The position numbers and the translations under genes are program-made. A model generated the notes under the pieces. The model saw only the letters and a program-made list of their open reading frames with translations. It was not told the DNA's origin and searched no databases. Shown one piece after another: positions 37,887-46,210 of a DNA stretch of 64,000 nucleotides. How positions within the stretch are numbered: position 1 is the first letter of the stretch; each line of letters begins with the position of its first letter. Source of the DNA: Lacipirellula limnantheis (GTDB taxonomy: Bacteria; Planctomycetota; Planctomycetia; Pirellulales; Lacipirellulaceae); the NCBI RefSeq assembly GCF_007746075.1, contig NZ_CP036339.1, positions 1 through 64,000 on the forward strand, written 5' to 3'.

Positions 37887-39044
37887 TTACACCCGCTCAA
37901 AGATCGTCGCGATCCCTTGCCCGATGCCGATGCACATCGTCGCGAGGCCGAATTGGGCGTCGCGGGCGATCATCGTGTGGATGAGCGTCGTCGAGATGCG
38001 GGCGCCGCTCGCGCCGAGCGGGTGGCCGATGGCGATGGCGCCGCCGCGGACGTTCACCTTCGCGGGGTCGAGTTCGAGCATCTGCATGCAGGCGAGCGCC
38101 TGCGCAGCGAAGGCTTCGTTGAGTTCCACCAAGTCGATGTCGGCGAGCTTGAGGCCGGCCCGCTTTAAGGCAAGCTTGGTCGCCGGGACGGGGCCGGTCC
38201 CCATGACGCTCGGGTCGACGCCGGCGACGGCGGTGGCGCGGACCTTTACGAGCGGTGTGAGGCCGAGTTCTTTCGCGCGCACGTCGCTCATCAGCAGCAG
38301 CGCGGCGGCCCCGTCGTTCAGCGGCGAGCTGTTGCCGGCGGTGACCGTGCCGATCTTTGGCATGAACGCCGGCGGCAGTGCCGCGAGCGCCGCGAGCGTC
38401 GTGTCGCGGCGGATGCATTGATCCTCGCGGACGAGCGTGCGAGCGCCAGCTTCGTCGCGGCCCCAGATGGGGATGATTTCCTTGGCGAAGTCGCCGGCGT
38501 CGGTCGCGGCGGCCGCCTTCTGGTGGCTGGCCAGGGCGAACTCGTCTTGCGCATCGCGCTCAATCCCTTGAGTCTGGGCGAGGAACTCGGCGGTGAAGCC
38601 CATGTGGAGGGCGCCGCGACTCGTGCCGCGGAAAAGTTTTGGATTGAAGTCGACGCTGGCATCCATTGGGATGTGGTGCATGTGCTCCAGGCCGCCGACG
38701 ATCTGCACGTCCTCGGCGCCGGCTGAGACGGCATGAGCGGCTTGGTTGAGCGCCTGGAGGCTACTGCCGCAGAGGCGATTGACCGTGGCGCCGCCGGCCG
38801 TGCTCGGCAGCCCGGCGAGCAACCCGACGATGCGGCCGACGTTGAACCCCTGCTCCTTTTGCTGCTGCGTGTTGCCGAGGACGACGTCTTCGATCGCCGC
38901 CGGGTCGACGCCGGTCCGCTCGACGAGGGCCTTGACCACCGCCGCGGCAAGATCGTCGGAGCGCACGTCGCGAAAGACGCCGCGCTCGGCGTGGGCCCGC
39001 CCGATCGGGGTCCGGCAGCAGTCAACGATCACTGGAGTTTTCAT
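37887..39044 (-). CDS. fadA: Acetyl-CoA C-acyltransferase (3-ketoacyl-CoA thiolase)
   Basis: A 385-aa thiolase cleaving 3-ketoacyl-CoA to acetyl-CoA in the last step of beta-oxidation. Nucleophile Cys92 in NRLCGSSLQ; His in the GGAIAIGHPLGASGAR motif; second Cys in MCIGIGQG. NEAFAAQ is also present. It follows the multifunctional fadB on the same strand by 162 bp, with a family-3 palindrome between them; together they give hydratase, dehydrogenase and thiolase activities. Confidence 0.95.
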   Translation of the reverse strand: MKTPVIVDCCRTPIGRAHAERGVFRDVRSDDLAAAVVKALVERTGVDPAAIEDVVLGNTQQQKEQGFNVGRIVGLLAGLPSTAGGATVNRLCGSSLQALNQAAHAVSAGAEDVQIVGGLEHMHHIPMDASVDFNPKLFRGTSRGALHMGFTAEFLAQTQGIERDAQDEFALASHQKAAAATDAGDFAKEIIPIWGRDEAGARTLVREDQCIRRDTTLAALAALPPAFMPKIGTVTAGNSSPLNDGAAALLLMSDVRAKELGLTPLVKVRATAVAGVDPSVMGTGPVPATKLALKRAGLKLADIDLVELNEAFAAQALACMQMLELDPAKVNVRGGAIAIGHPLGASGARISTTLIHTMIARDAQFGLATMCIGIGQGIATIFERV

Positions 39045-39073
39045 GGAAGCAGCTTTGGTTCAAAAGGACTGAA

Positions 39074-39149
39074 TGGAACCGCTGATGAACGCGGATAAAC
39101 GCAGATGAAGAATTATTTGCGTCTATCCGCGTTCATCGGCGGTTCCAAT
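39074..39149. repeat. GGAACCGC palindrome between fadB and fadA (family 3)
   Basis: TGGAACCGCTGATGAACGCG + GATAAACGCAGATGAA (39074-39109) and GCGTCTATCCGCGTTCATCG + GCGGTTCCA (39120-39148) are near-perfect inverses with a roughly 10-nt loop. The same sequence type recurs at 55704-55809. It may set relative expression of the two genes. Confidence 0.85.
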
Positions 39150-39206
39150 TGATTGTGTTTGTCGCGGTTCAATTGAATGAGTGGTGAAGGAGATACGCGA
39201 TTAGTC

Positions 39207-41348
39207 CTACGCGTCGTAGAACTTCTTGCCGGACTTCGCGTGTTCCAGCAGGAGTTTGGTCGGCGCGAAGCGTGCGCCGAGCGACTCGTACGCTTTGAGT
39301 TTTTCGACGATCGTCTTCGCGCCGATTGTGTCGGCCCAGAAGAAGAGGCCGCCGCGGAACGGTGGGAAGCCGATGCCGTAGATCAGCGCGAGGTCGACGT
39401 CGCGGACATTGGCGGCGACGCCGTCCTCCAAAACGCGGGTCGCTTCGAGCAGCATCGGCAGCAGCAGCCGGTCGGCGAGTTCCTCATGCGCGAACTTCTT
39501 CTCGCCGCGGCGGTTCGCGTCAATGACCGCCGCCGCTTCGGGGCTCTCGGAGCCGTGATCGTTTCGCTTGCCGGAGTAGTTGAAAAAGCCGCCGCCTCGT
39601 TTCTTGCCGATGCGGCCCGCTTCGACCATCGCCGGCAGAATGGTCGACGGCACGACGCGATCGGGGAACGCCGCCCGCATGACGCCGCCGGCGTGGAGCG
39701 CGACGTCGAGCCCGACGGTGTCGTAAAGCGTGATCGGCCCCATCGGCATGCCGAACGCGGTGGCCGCGCGGTCGACCGATTTGATCGAGGCGCCCTCTTC
39801 GAGCAGCAGCAGCGCTTCGTTCATGTACGGCAGCAGCACGCGGTTCACCAGGAAACCCGGGCCATCGTTGACAATGATCGGCGACTTGCCGATGCGCCGC
39901 GCATAGGCCGCGGCGGTGGCGATCGTGTCGTCGCTGGTGGCGCGGCCGCGGATGACTTCGACCAGCGGCATCTTGCGGACGGGGTTGAAGAAGTGAAGGC
40001 CGCAGAACTGTTCGGGTCGCACGAGTCCGGCGGCGAGGTCGCTGATGGGGATGGTCGACGTGTTGGAGCAAAGGACGGCGTGGGCTGGCAGCTTCTTCTC
40101 CAACCGGGCATAGAGTTCGCGCTTCGCCTCGGCGTTCTCGTAGATTGCTTCGACCACCAGATCTGCCGCGGCCAACTCGGCGTCGCTCATCGTGCCGTTG
40201 ATCAGCGGGGAAAGGGCGAGCGCCTTGGCGACGTCGGGGCCCTTGGTTTGCTTGTTGAAGCTCGCTTCGGTGAGAATGCCCTGGACGCCGCGTCCGACGG
40301 CGTCGGCATTCGTGTCGCCGAGAGCAACCGGGATGCCGCGCTTGATGTTGGCGGCCGCAATCCCCTGCCCCATGACGCCGGCGCCGATGACGCTGACCGA
40401 GCGAATATCGCGGGGCGTTCCCTTGCCGGCGCCGGCCTTCTTGTTGAGGTCGCGCAGAAAGAAAACGTTGAGCAATGCGCGATTGACGGGCGAGCCAAAG
40501 AGTTGCGGGAAGCCTTCGGCTTCCATGTGGCAGGCCGTCTCGACGTCGACGCCGGCCGAACCGATCATCACCTCCAGCGCGGCGAGCGGGGCTGGGTAGT
40601 GGCCTTTCGTCTGGCCCTGGATATAGGCGCTCGCCGTGGCGCCGAGGAAGCCAAGTTCCGTTTCGCTGATGTTGATCGGCCCGAACCAGCGGCAGCGGTC
40701 TTCCAGGTACTCTTTGCTTTGCTGCTCGGCGCGGGCAAGTCGGATGGCCGCGTTCAGCAGTGCGTCTCCGCCAGCCGTCACGTCGCTGACGAGCCCCATG
40801 GCCGCCGCGGTCTGGGCGTCGATGTTCTCGCCGCTGGTGATGATCTCGATCGCGTTGCTTAGCCCGATGATTCGCGGCGCACGCGCCGTACCGCCCCATC
40901 CGGGATAAATGCCGATCTTTACTTCGGGGAAGCCGAAGCCCGTATCGCCGCCGGCGGCCATGATGCGTCGATCGCACCAGACGGCAAGCTCGGCGCCGCC
41001 GCCGACGCAGATGCCTTCGATCGCCGCAATGGTGACGAACGGCGTCTTCGAGAGCCGTGCAAAGAGCTGCTGGCCGCGGCGCGAGATCTCCACGATTTGC
41101 TCGGCCGGGGCGTCGATGTCGGCGACGAATTCGCGCAGGTCGGCGCCAGCGATGTAGTTGCCAGGCTTCGTGGAGCGAATGATCAGGCCGGCGAGATCTG
41201 TCCGTTTCTCAAGCGAGGTGAGCAAGCCGTCGAGTTCGGCCAGCGCTGGCCGCGACAAGATGTTGGCGCCCTTCTTCGGATCGTTGATCGTGATGACCGC
41301 GATGTCGCTGGCGGGCGACTCCAGGTGGAAGAGCAAACCGTCAGCCAT
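39207..41348 (-). CDS. fadB: Multifunctional enoyl-CoA hydratase / 3-hydroxyacyl-CoA dehydrogenase
   Basis: A 713-aa fatty-acid oxidation alpha-subunit-like enzyme. N-terminal crotonase domain (about 1-200) with GNYIAGADLREF and IEGICVGGGAELAVWCDRRI oxyanion-hole motifs; NAD-binding dehydrogenase domain from about 322 (VSVIGAGVMGQGIAAANIKRG, LCSNTSTIPISDLA, GLHFFNPVRKMPLVEV); C-terminal dimerisation halves (NDGPGFLVNRVL, YGIGFPPFRGG). ATG 41348 has AAGG about 9 nt upstream; the longer frame to 41429 translates repeat DNA. It pairs with the thiolase gene downstream. Confidence 0.94.
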   Translation of the reverse strand: MADGLLFHLESPASDIAVITINDPKKGANILSRPALAELDGLLTSLEKRTDLAGLIIRSTKPGNYIAGADLREFVADIDAPAEQIVEISRRGQQLFARLSKTPFVTIAAIEGICVGGGAELAVWCDRRIMAAGGDTGFGFPEVKIGIYPGWGGTARAPRIIGLSNAIEIITSGENIDAQTAAAMGLVSDVTAGGDALLNAAIRLARAEQQSKEYLEDRCRWFGPINISETELGFLGATASAYIQGQTKGHYPAPLAALEVMIGSAGVDVETACHMEAEGFPQLFGSPVNRALLNVFFLRDLNKKAGAGKGTPRDIRSVSVIGAGVMGQGIAAANIKRGIPVALGDTNADAVGRGVQGILTEASFNKQTKGPDVAKALALSPLINGTMSDAELAAADLVVEAIYENAEAKRELYARLEKKLPAHAVLCSNTSTIPISDLAAGLVRPEQFCGLHFFNPVRKMPLVEVIRGRATSDDTIATAAAYARRIGKSPIIVNDGPGFLVNRVLLPYMNEALLLLEEGASIKSVDRAATAFGMPMGPITLYDTVGLDVALHAGGVMRAAFPDRVVPSTILPAMVEAGRIGKKRGGGFFNYSGKRNDHGSESPEAAAVIDANRRGEKKFAHEELADRLLLPMLLEATRVLEDGVAANVRDVDLALIYGIGFPPFRGGLFFWADTIGAKTIVEKLKAYESLGARFAPTKLLLEHAKSGKKFYDA

Positions 41349-41412
41349 CGTTGCTGCCTTGAGTGAGGGAATCGAAGCAGGAGGAAAAGGATGCACGCCG
41401 CCGCGGATTGCA

Positions 41413-41511
41413 GCTAGCCGGACCGCCACGCGGTCCGGGCCGAACTGCCGAGACGCTCGCCAAGCAACGTCGCTTGCCGCCGCTGACCGAACCGCGTGGC
41501 GGTCCGGCTAG
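41413..41511. repeat. GGACCGC palindrome (family 5)
   Basis: GCTAGCCGGACCGCCACGCG + GTCCGGGC (41413-41440) and ACCGCGTGGCGGTCCGGCTA + G (41490-41510). Each arm is itself palindromic (GGACCGCCACGCGGTCC). CTAG ends recall family 1. It lies in the gap between divergent genes. Confidence 0.8.
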
Positions 41512-41555
41512 TGGCGAATTCACCAGGAAAGGCGTCGCTGCTATGTTGGCATTCT

Positions 41556-42068
41556 ATGGAAACGTCCGCGCCGAGCCCAGGGACCAACGATTCGACATTG
41601 CCTCGTCGCGGAAACCCCTGGACGCTGCCGCTGGTGCTGGCCAGCGGCTTGGCCGTCGCTTCGTGGCTGCTGGTTTCGGTTCGTCCCGGGGCGAACGCTT
41701 GGCAGACCGGGGCCGATCGGCCGCACGTCGAGTGGACGCCGCGGACAGCGGCGGGCGAGACGGTGGCTCTGGAGATTGATTTTGGCAACGGGGCCCGCCG
41801 GGAATACGCCGCCCTCCCCTACCGCGACGGCATGACGGTCGGCGACGCCCTGCGACTGGCGCGAGATTTCGGCCCAGGCTTGGCCTTCGCCAGCCAAGGC
41901 GAGGGGAAGATGAGTTTTCTGACGTCGCTCGATGGCGTGGCGAACCAAGGCCCCGGCGGCCGCTGCTGGCTATACGAGATTGATGGCAAGCCGGGGGACG
42001 TGAGCTACGAGGTGCAGCCGCTGGTCGCAGGGCAGCGCGTCTTGTGGCGATTTGCCGAACCCGAGTAG
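41556..42068 (+). CDS. DUF4430 domain protein, membrane-anchored
   Basis: A 170-aa protein with one N-terminal membrane segment (LPLVLASGLAVASWLLVSV, about 24-42) and an extracytoplasmic DUF4430 domain: YRDGMTVGDALRLA, SLDGVANQGPGG, CWLYEIDGKPGDVSY and AGQRVLWRF. DUF4430 occurs in the cobalamin-binding C-terminal lobe of transcobalamin-type proteins and in bacterial surface proteins. It is followed by a DUF6580 transporter-like gene 87 bp away. A corrinoid role is inference. ATG 41556 chosen; the longer frame runs through a palindrome. Confidence 0.78.
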   Translation: METSAPSPGTNDSTLPRRGNPWTLPLVLASGLAVASWLLVSVRPGANAWQTGADRPHVEWTPRTAAGETVALEIDFGNGARREYAALPYRDGMTVGDALRLARDFGPGLAFASQGEGKMSFLTSLDGVANQGPGGRCWLYEIDGKPGDVSYEVQPLVAGQRVLWRFAEPE

Positions 42069-42155
42069 AATTACCGGCCGCGCCTCGGCGCAGCGCACTA
42101 AATTTTAGGCCATTTAGCGGCCGTCGCCGCTTCACTTCATGCTCTGATATCCGCT

Positions 42156-42710
42156 ATGAATCGAGAGACCCTCCGCGATCTGACCATCTTTGCCTTGCTG
42201 CTCGCCTTTGGCGTGCTGGGTCGCTGGGCTCAGCCGGCTTGGAATTTCACCCCGTTGGCGGCCGTGACGGCGCTCGGCGCCTTCTACTTCCGCAGCTGGC
42301 TCCCGGCGGTGTTGCTCCCGGCGACGTTGCTCGTGGTTTCCGACCTGGTGCTGCCGTCTCACGATAGCTGGCAAGTCCAGGCGTCGGTGCACCTCTCGGC
42401 GATCATCCCCCTGATGCTCGGCCGCGCCGCCCGTGCTCGTGAAGGCTGGCGACGGGCGGCGTTGTGGGGGATGTGCGGATTCGTGCCGGCGACGGTGTTT
42501 TACCTGGTCACCAACTTCGCCGTTTGGGCTTCGAAGAGCCTTTACGCCCCGACCGCCGCGGGACTGGTTGAGAGCTACGTGAAGGGCCTGCCCTTCTATC
42601 GCACGATGTTGGCGGGGGACGTTTGCTACATCGCCCTCATGACCGCTTGCTTGGCGGCAGCCCAGCTGTTGCAGCCCACTGCGTTGGAAGAGCAGGCGAA
42701 GCGCGGCTAA
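42156..42710 (+). CDS. DUF6580 integral membrane protein (ECF S-component-like)
   Basis: A 184-aa protein with five or six membrane segments: LTIFALLLAFGVLGRWA, FTPLAAVTALGAFYFRSWLP, VLLPATLLVVSDLVL, VHLSAIIPLMLGR, LWGMCGFVPATVFYLVTNFA and MLAGDVCYIALMTACLAAAQ. The FYLVTNFAVWA...YVKGLPFYRTMLAGD signature marks DUF6580, thought to be substrate-binding S components of vitamin ECF transporters. The linked DUF4430 gene suggests the two handle the same ligand. Substrate unknown; no ECF energising genes nearby. Confidence 0.82.
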   Translation: MNRETLRDLTIFALLLAFGVLGRWAQPAWNFTPLAAVTALGAFYFRSWLPAVLLPATLLVVSDLVLPSHDSWQVQASVHLSAIIPLMLGRAARAREGWRRAALWGMCGFVPATVFYLVTNFAVWASKSLYAPTAAGLVESYVKGLPFYRTMLAGDVCYIALMTACLAAAQLLQPTALEEQAKRG

Positions 42711-42785
42711 CGCCGATCGAACACAGCTTGCGCGAACCTTATGGCTGCACTCGCAGGGCGCAAAATCACCGGGCCCAATTGCAGT

Positions 42786-44324
42786 TCAGCCGGCTGCCGC
42801 GGCGGGTGCTTCGGCCACTGGTTCAGCAGCGGGCGGTGCTGTTCCCTCCGCAGGCGGGGCGGCGGGTTCGCCAGCAGGTTCTGCCGGGGAAGCGGCTCCG
42901 TCGACGGCGGCTGGATCAGCGGCGGCAGGTTCGGCGGCGTCTGCCGGCGCGTCCGCGGCCGGTTCAGCGGCCGCCTCGTCGCCAAAGTCACCGCCCGCCG
43001 GTTCGTCCGCGGCTGCGGCGGCGGGCGTCCAGGTCGCCACGAGTTTGTTGACGTCGACCGATAGATCCTGCACCGCGGGAGCGATTTTTTCCAGCAGCGC
43101 CTTGTCTTCCGCCGCGGGCTCGGCCACCCCGCGCAGCGCGGCCACCAGTTCGCCAAGTTTAGCCTTCGATTCGTCCGAGCCGCCTGCGGCGACGGCGCTC
43201 GCGCCATCGGCAATCGCCAGCAGACGATCGATCATGCGGCGGCGTTCGTAAGTTGGCCCCAATTCTTCGGGCATCGCCATGCCGGCCCCGAAACCTCCCC
43301 CGCGCATTCCCATTTCGCCGCGGCCCATGCCGAAGCCGCCGCCCCCGCCGCCGCCGGCGAACGCGCCGCCGCTCTGGAGCAATTCGTCTTCGTACTTCTT
43401 CGCGTCCTTTGCTTCGAGCGTGAGGACCTGTTTGGCCAAGTCTCCGAGCGCGATGGTCATCGCATCGAGGTCGAGACCCTTTGCCTCCTTGTACATGTCG
43501 GGCTTCAGGAGCTGCGCGATCGTGCAGCGGTCGTCCAAATCAATGGACTTGTCGGAGATCAGCGTGACCATCGTTTGATGGACTTCGGGCGTCATCCCGG
43601 TGGCGACTTGCGCGGTGAGGAGCTTGGCGGCGTTCTTGCGTACCCAACCGTAGACCTCGGGCGAGGCGTCTTCGGGCGCTTCCTTGCGGAGCGCGACGGC
43701 GGTGGCGGCCTTGGCGATGCGCTGGGACACGGCTGGTTCAAGCCCCGCGACGCGGCGTTGCAGGCCGATGATGGCGGCGATCTTTAACGCCGTGGGTGCA
43801 GGGACTTTGTTGAACTCGTCGCTTTCGAGGAGCGCCGCCAACACCTCCGTCGCCGCCGGAAGGGGAGCTCCCGGGGTTTGATCGAGCTGCCCGACGATCA
43901 ACGCGGCGTTGTAACGGACCGACGGATGGTAAGGGCCCTTGGCGATGGCGCCCATCGCGGTCAGCGTCTTCGAATTGAGATAGTCGCGCGCGCCCTGCGA
44001 CTTCGCGGTATTAATGTACCGCGTGAACAATTGCTCGCGCGACGTCGCCAGTTGTCCCAGGACCTCCGGCGGTTGATAGGCCGTCATCGCCGGGTACATG
44101 TACTTCATGAAGAAGTCGTCGAGGACCTTTGTCTCCTCGGGGTCCGGGGCGTTCGTATCGCGCAATATCGTGGCGACGCGTCCAGCGAGGGCGTTGGCCT
44201 GCGCCTTTTCGATTTGGGGCTTGAGCGCCTTCTGGGCGACGGCGGGACGCGCCGCACAGACCATTGCGGCAAGGGCTGCCAAGGCAAAGATAGATTGCCA
44301 GCGCGAACGACCTGGATGGGTCAT
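42786..44324 (-). CDS. Exported HEAT-like protein with low-complexity tail
   Basis: A 512-aa protein of unknown function. Signal peptide SIFALAALAAMVCAARPAVA; an all-helical region (about 60-300) with HEAT-like ARM pattern (HPSVRYNAALIVGQL, APTALKIAAIIGLQRRV, VYGWVRKNAAKLL); a Gly/Met-rich linker near 315-345; a helical segment; and an Ala/Pro/Glu/Asp-rich tail of about 75 residues. ATG 44324 is preceded by GAGGAGACGAGG. A scaffold in the periplasm is plausible. Confidence 0.75.
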   Translation of the reverse strand: MTHPGRSRWQSIFALAALAAMVCAARPAVAQKALKPQIEKAQANALAGRVATILRDTNAPDPEETKVLDDFFMKYMYPAMTAYQPPEVLGQLATSREQLFTRYINTAKSQGARDYLNSKTLTAMGAIAKGPYHPSVRYNAALIVGQLDQTPGAPLPAATEVLAALLESDEFNKVPAPTALKIAAIIGLQRRVAGLEPAVSQRIAKAATAVALRKEAPEDASPEVYGWVRKNAAKLLTAQVATGMTPEVHQTMVTLISDKSIDLDDRCTIAQLLKPDMYKEAKGLDLDAMTIALGDLAKQVLTLEAKDAKKYEDELLQSGGAFAGGGGGGGFGMGRGEMGMRGGGFGAGMAMPEELGPTYERRRMIDRLLAIADGASAVAAGGSDESKAKLGELVAALRGVAEPAAEDKALLEKIAPAVQDLSVDVNKLVATWTPAAAAADEPAGGDFGDEAAAEPAADAPADAAEPAAADPAAVDGAASPAEPAGEPAAPPAEGTAPPAAEPVAEAPAAAAG

Positions 44325-44534
44325 GACCTCGTCTCCTCGTGAGTTCCGGCGGACCGTGTCGCGACCAGCGCCCGGCGATGGGCGGGGTAGATTTGCGGAA
44401 ATGGCGCGAATCGGTCCACAGTCCACCCTACTCAGGGGGCTTCGCGAATGTCAAGCTAAGGGCTGTTTTCCCGAGGGTTTTGGCAGCGCCGACGCCGCGA
44501 AACCTCCGGCCACGGGCATTTCGAAAGAGACGTC

Positions 44535-45473
44535 GTGACGCTCCTGTACGCCGACCCCCGCTTTCTCGACCACCAGACGGGCAACCACCCGGAGTCGGCC
44601 GTGAGGCTGCAGCACATCACTGCCCACCTGGAAAGCTCTGGTCTGGCGGGGCGCTGCCAGCGGCCGGCGTGGGAACCGGCGACGGACGCGCAGCTGCTGA
44701 CTGTCCACGACCGCGACTACCTCCAGTCGTTGGCCCAGCTGGGTGAGCGCGGCGGCGGCAGACTCGACGCGGATACGGTCGCTTCCCCTGCTTCGTACGA
44801 AGTGGCCCGGCTGGCGGCGGGCGCGGTCTGCGACGCCGTGCGGCGCGTCATTGGGGGGGAAGATCACACGGCTCTCTGCCTGAGTCGCCCGCCCGGGCAC
44901 CATGCATTGGCGGGCCGGGCGATGGGGTTCTGCCTGCTAGGCAATGTGGCGATCGCCGCACAGGCGGCGCTCGACGAGTATCAACTCGACCGCGTGCTCG
45001 TCGTCGACTGGGACGTTCACCATGGCAACGGAACCCAGGATCTGTTCTACGGCGACTCGCGCGTCGGCTTCTTCTCGATTCATCGTTGGCCCTTCTGGCC
45101 GGGCACGGGCGCTGCTGACGAAACAGGACATGGCGACGGTCTCGGCGCGACGCGCAACTTGCCGGTAACGTTTGGCACGCCGCGGCGCGACTACCTCGCT
45201 CGCTTCACGGCGGAGCTCACGACGTTCGCTGAGCGGATGAAGCCGCAGCTCGTACTGGTCAGCGCAGGTTTTGACAGCCATGCCGCCGATCCGATTGGTT
45301 CGCTGGGACTGGAGACCGAAGACTTCGCGGAGCTGACCGGCGTCGTGCGCGCCGTGGCCGACGATTACGCGACGGGCCGACTCGTGAGCGTGCTCGAAGG
45401 AGGCTACAACCCGCCGGTGCTGGCGGATTGCGTGGCGGTGCATTTGGCGGGCCTGCTGGGCCAAGCCCAGTAG
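44535..45473 (+). CDS. Histone deacetylase-family (acetylpolyamine-type) amidohydrolase
   Basis: A 312-aa zinc amidohydrolase of the HDAC/AcuC/ApH superfamily. Active-site motifs: RPPGHHA (about 117-123), VVDWDVHHGNGTQD with zinc ligands Asp and His (about 155-168), SAGFDSHAADP with the second Asp (about 240-250), and LEGGYN. The start is GTG 44535. Bacterial substrates include acetylated polyamines, acetoin-related proteins and acetyl-lysine; which one is not determinable here. No partner gene. Confidence 0.92.
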   Translation: MTLLYADPRFLDHQTGNHPESAVRLQHITAHLESSGLAGRCQRPAWEPATDAQLLTVHDRDYLQSLAQLGERGGGRLDADTVASPASYEVARLAAGAVCDAVRRVIGGEDHTALCLSRPPGHHALAGRAMGFCLLGNVAIAAQAALDEYQLDRVLVVDWDVHHGNGTQDLFYGDSRVGFFSIHRWPFWPGTGAADETGHGDGLGATRNLPVTFGTPRRDYLARFTAELTTFAERMKPQLVLVSAGFDSHAADPIGSLGLETEDFAELTGVVRAVADDYATGRLVSVLEGGYNPPVLADCVAVHLAGLLGQAQ

Positions 45474-45558
45474 GTCCAATGGGATCGAGGAGCTGGCAGA
45501 GCTATGCTATCAGTGTCCGCGTCCACAAGATCATTGGTTAACTGCGAGCCGTGAGGCG

Positions 45559-46191
45559 ATGTCAATTCTTCCCTCTCCTTCAACGTTCAGCCTCGAACCT
45601 GCGTGGGAAGTCGCCAGACTCTTTCCGCTGCAGGGAAAGTGGTCCGTTGACGACTACCTGCAGTTCACCGACGGCGTCAACCAGCTGGTGGAGTTCTCGG
45701 CAGGCAAGATTGATGTGCTCGAAATGCCGGCGACGGCGCATCAGCGGATCTTAATCTACTTGTTCAGGTTGATGAGTCGGTTTGTCGACAAACGCAAGTT
45801 GGGCGAGGTGATGATCGCCGCCCTGCGCGTGCGAATCGCGGCAGACGTGTTTCGCGAGCCCGACATCGTCTATTTCGGGCGGGAGAATCGATCTCACATT
45901 CAGGATCGGTTTTGGACCGGCGCCGACTTGGTCGTGGAGATCGTCAGCGACGACGCCAAGAGCCGCGAGCGAGACTATATTACAAAACGCGAGGATTATG
46001 CCGCTGCCGGCATCCCTGAATACTTGATCGTTGATCCTGTCGAGCGTCGAATCACTGTCCTTGCGCTAGACGGCTCGGCCTACACGACGGTTGGAGAGTT
46101 CCGACCAGGAGACCAAGCGACCTCCAAGTTACTCGAAGGCTTTAGCGTCGACGCCACCGCCGTATTCCAGGCCGCTGACGGCACGATTTGA
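45559..46191 (+). CDS. Uma2 family (DUF820) restriction-endonuclease-fold protein
   Basis: A 210-aa PD-(D/E)XK-fold protein common in cyanobacteria and planctomycetes, often in many copies. Hallmarks: WSVDDYLQF near 28, LVEFSAGKIDVLEMPA, REPDIVYF (catalytic Asp), DLVVEIVSDD (Glu) and RERDYITKREDYAAAGIPEY with the Lys, then LIVDP. Whether Uma2 proteins cut DNA is not established. It is monocistronic. Confidence 0.9.
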   Translation: MSILPSPSTFSLEPAWEVARLFPLQGKWSVDDYLQFTDGVNQLVEFSAGKIDVLEMPATAHQRILIYLFRLMSRFVDKRKLGEVMIAALRVRIAADVFREPDIVYFGRENRSHIQDRFWTGADLVVEIVSDDAKSRERDYITKREDYAAAGIPEYLIVDPVERRITVLALDGSAYTTVGEFRPGDQATSKLLEGFSVDATAVFQAADGTI

Positions 46192-46210
46192 CGGCTGCGA
46201 ACAACGTCAT

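Noticed and set aside
39177..40862. Long open frame antisense to fadB
   Set aside because: Shadow of the fadB coding sequence with no independent support.
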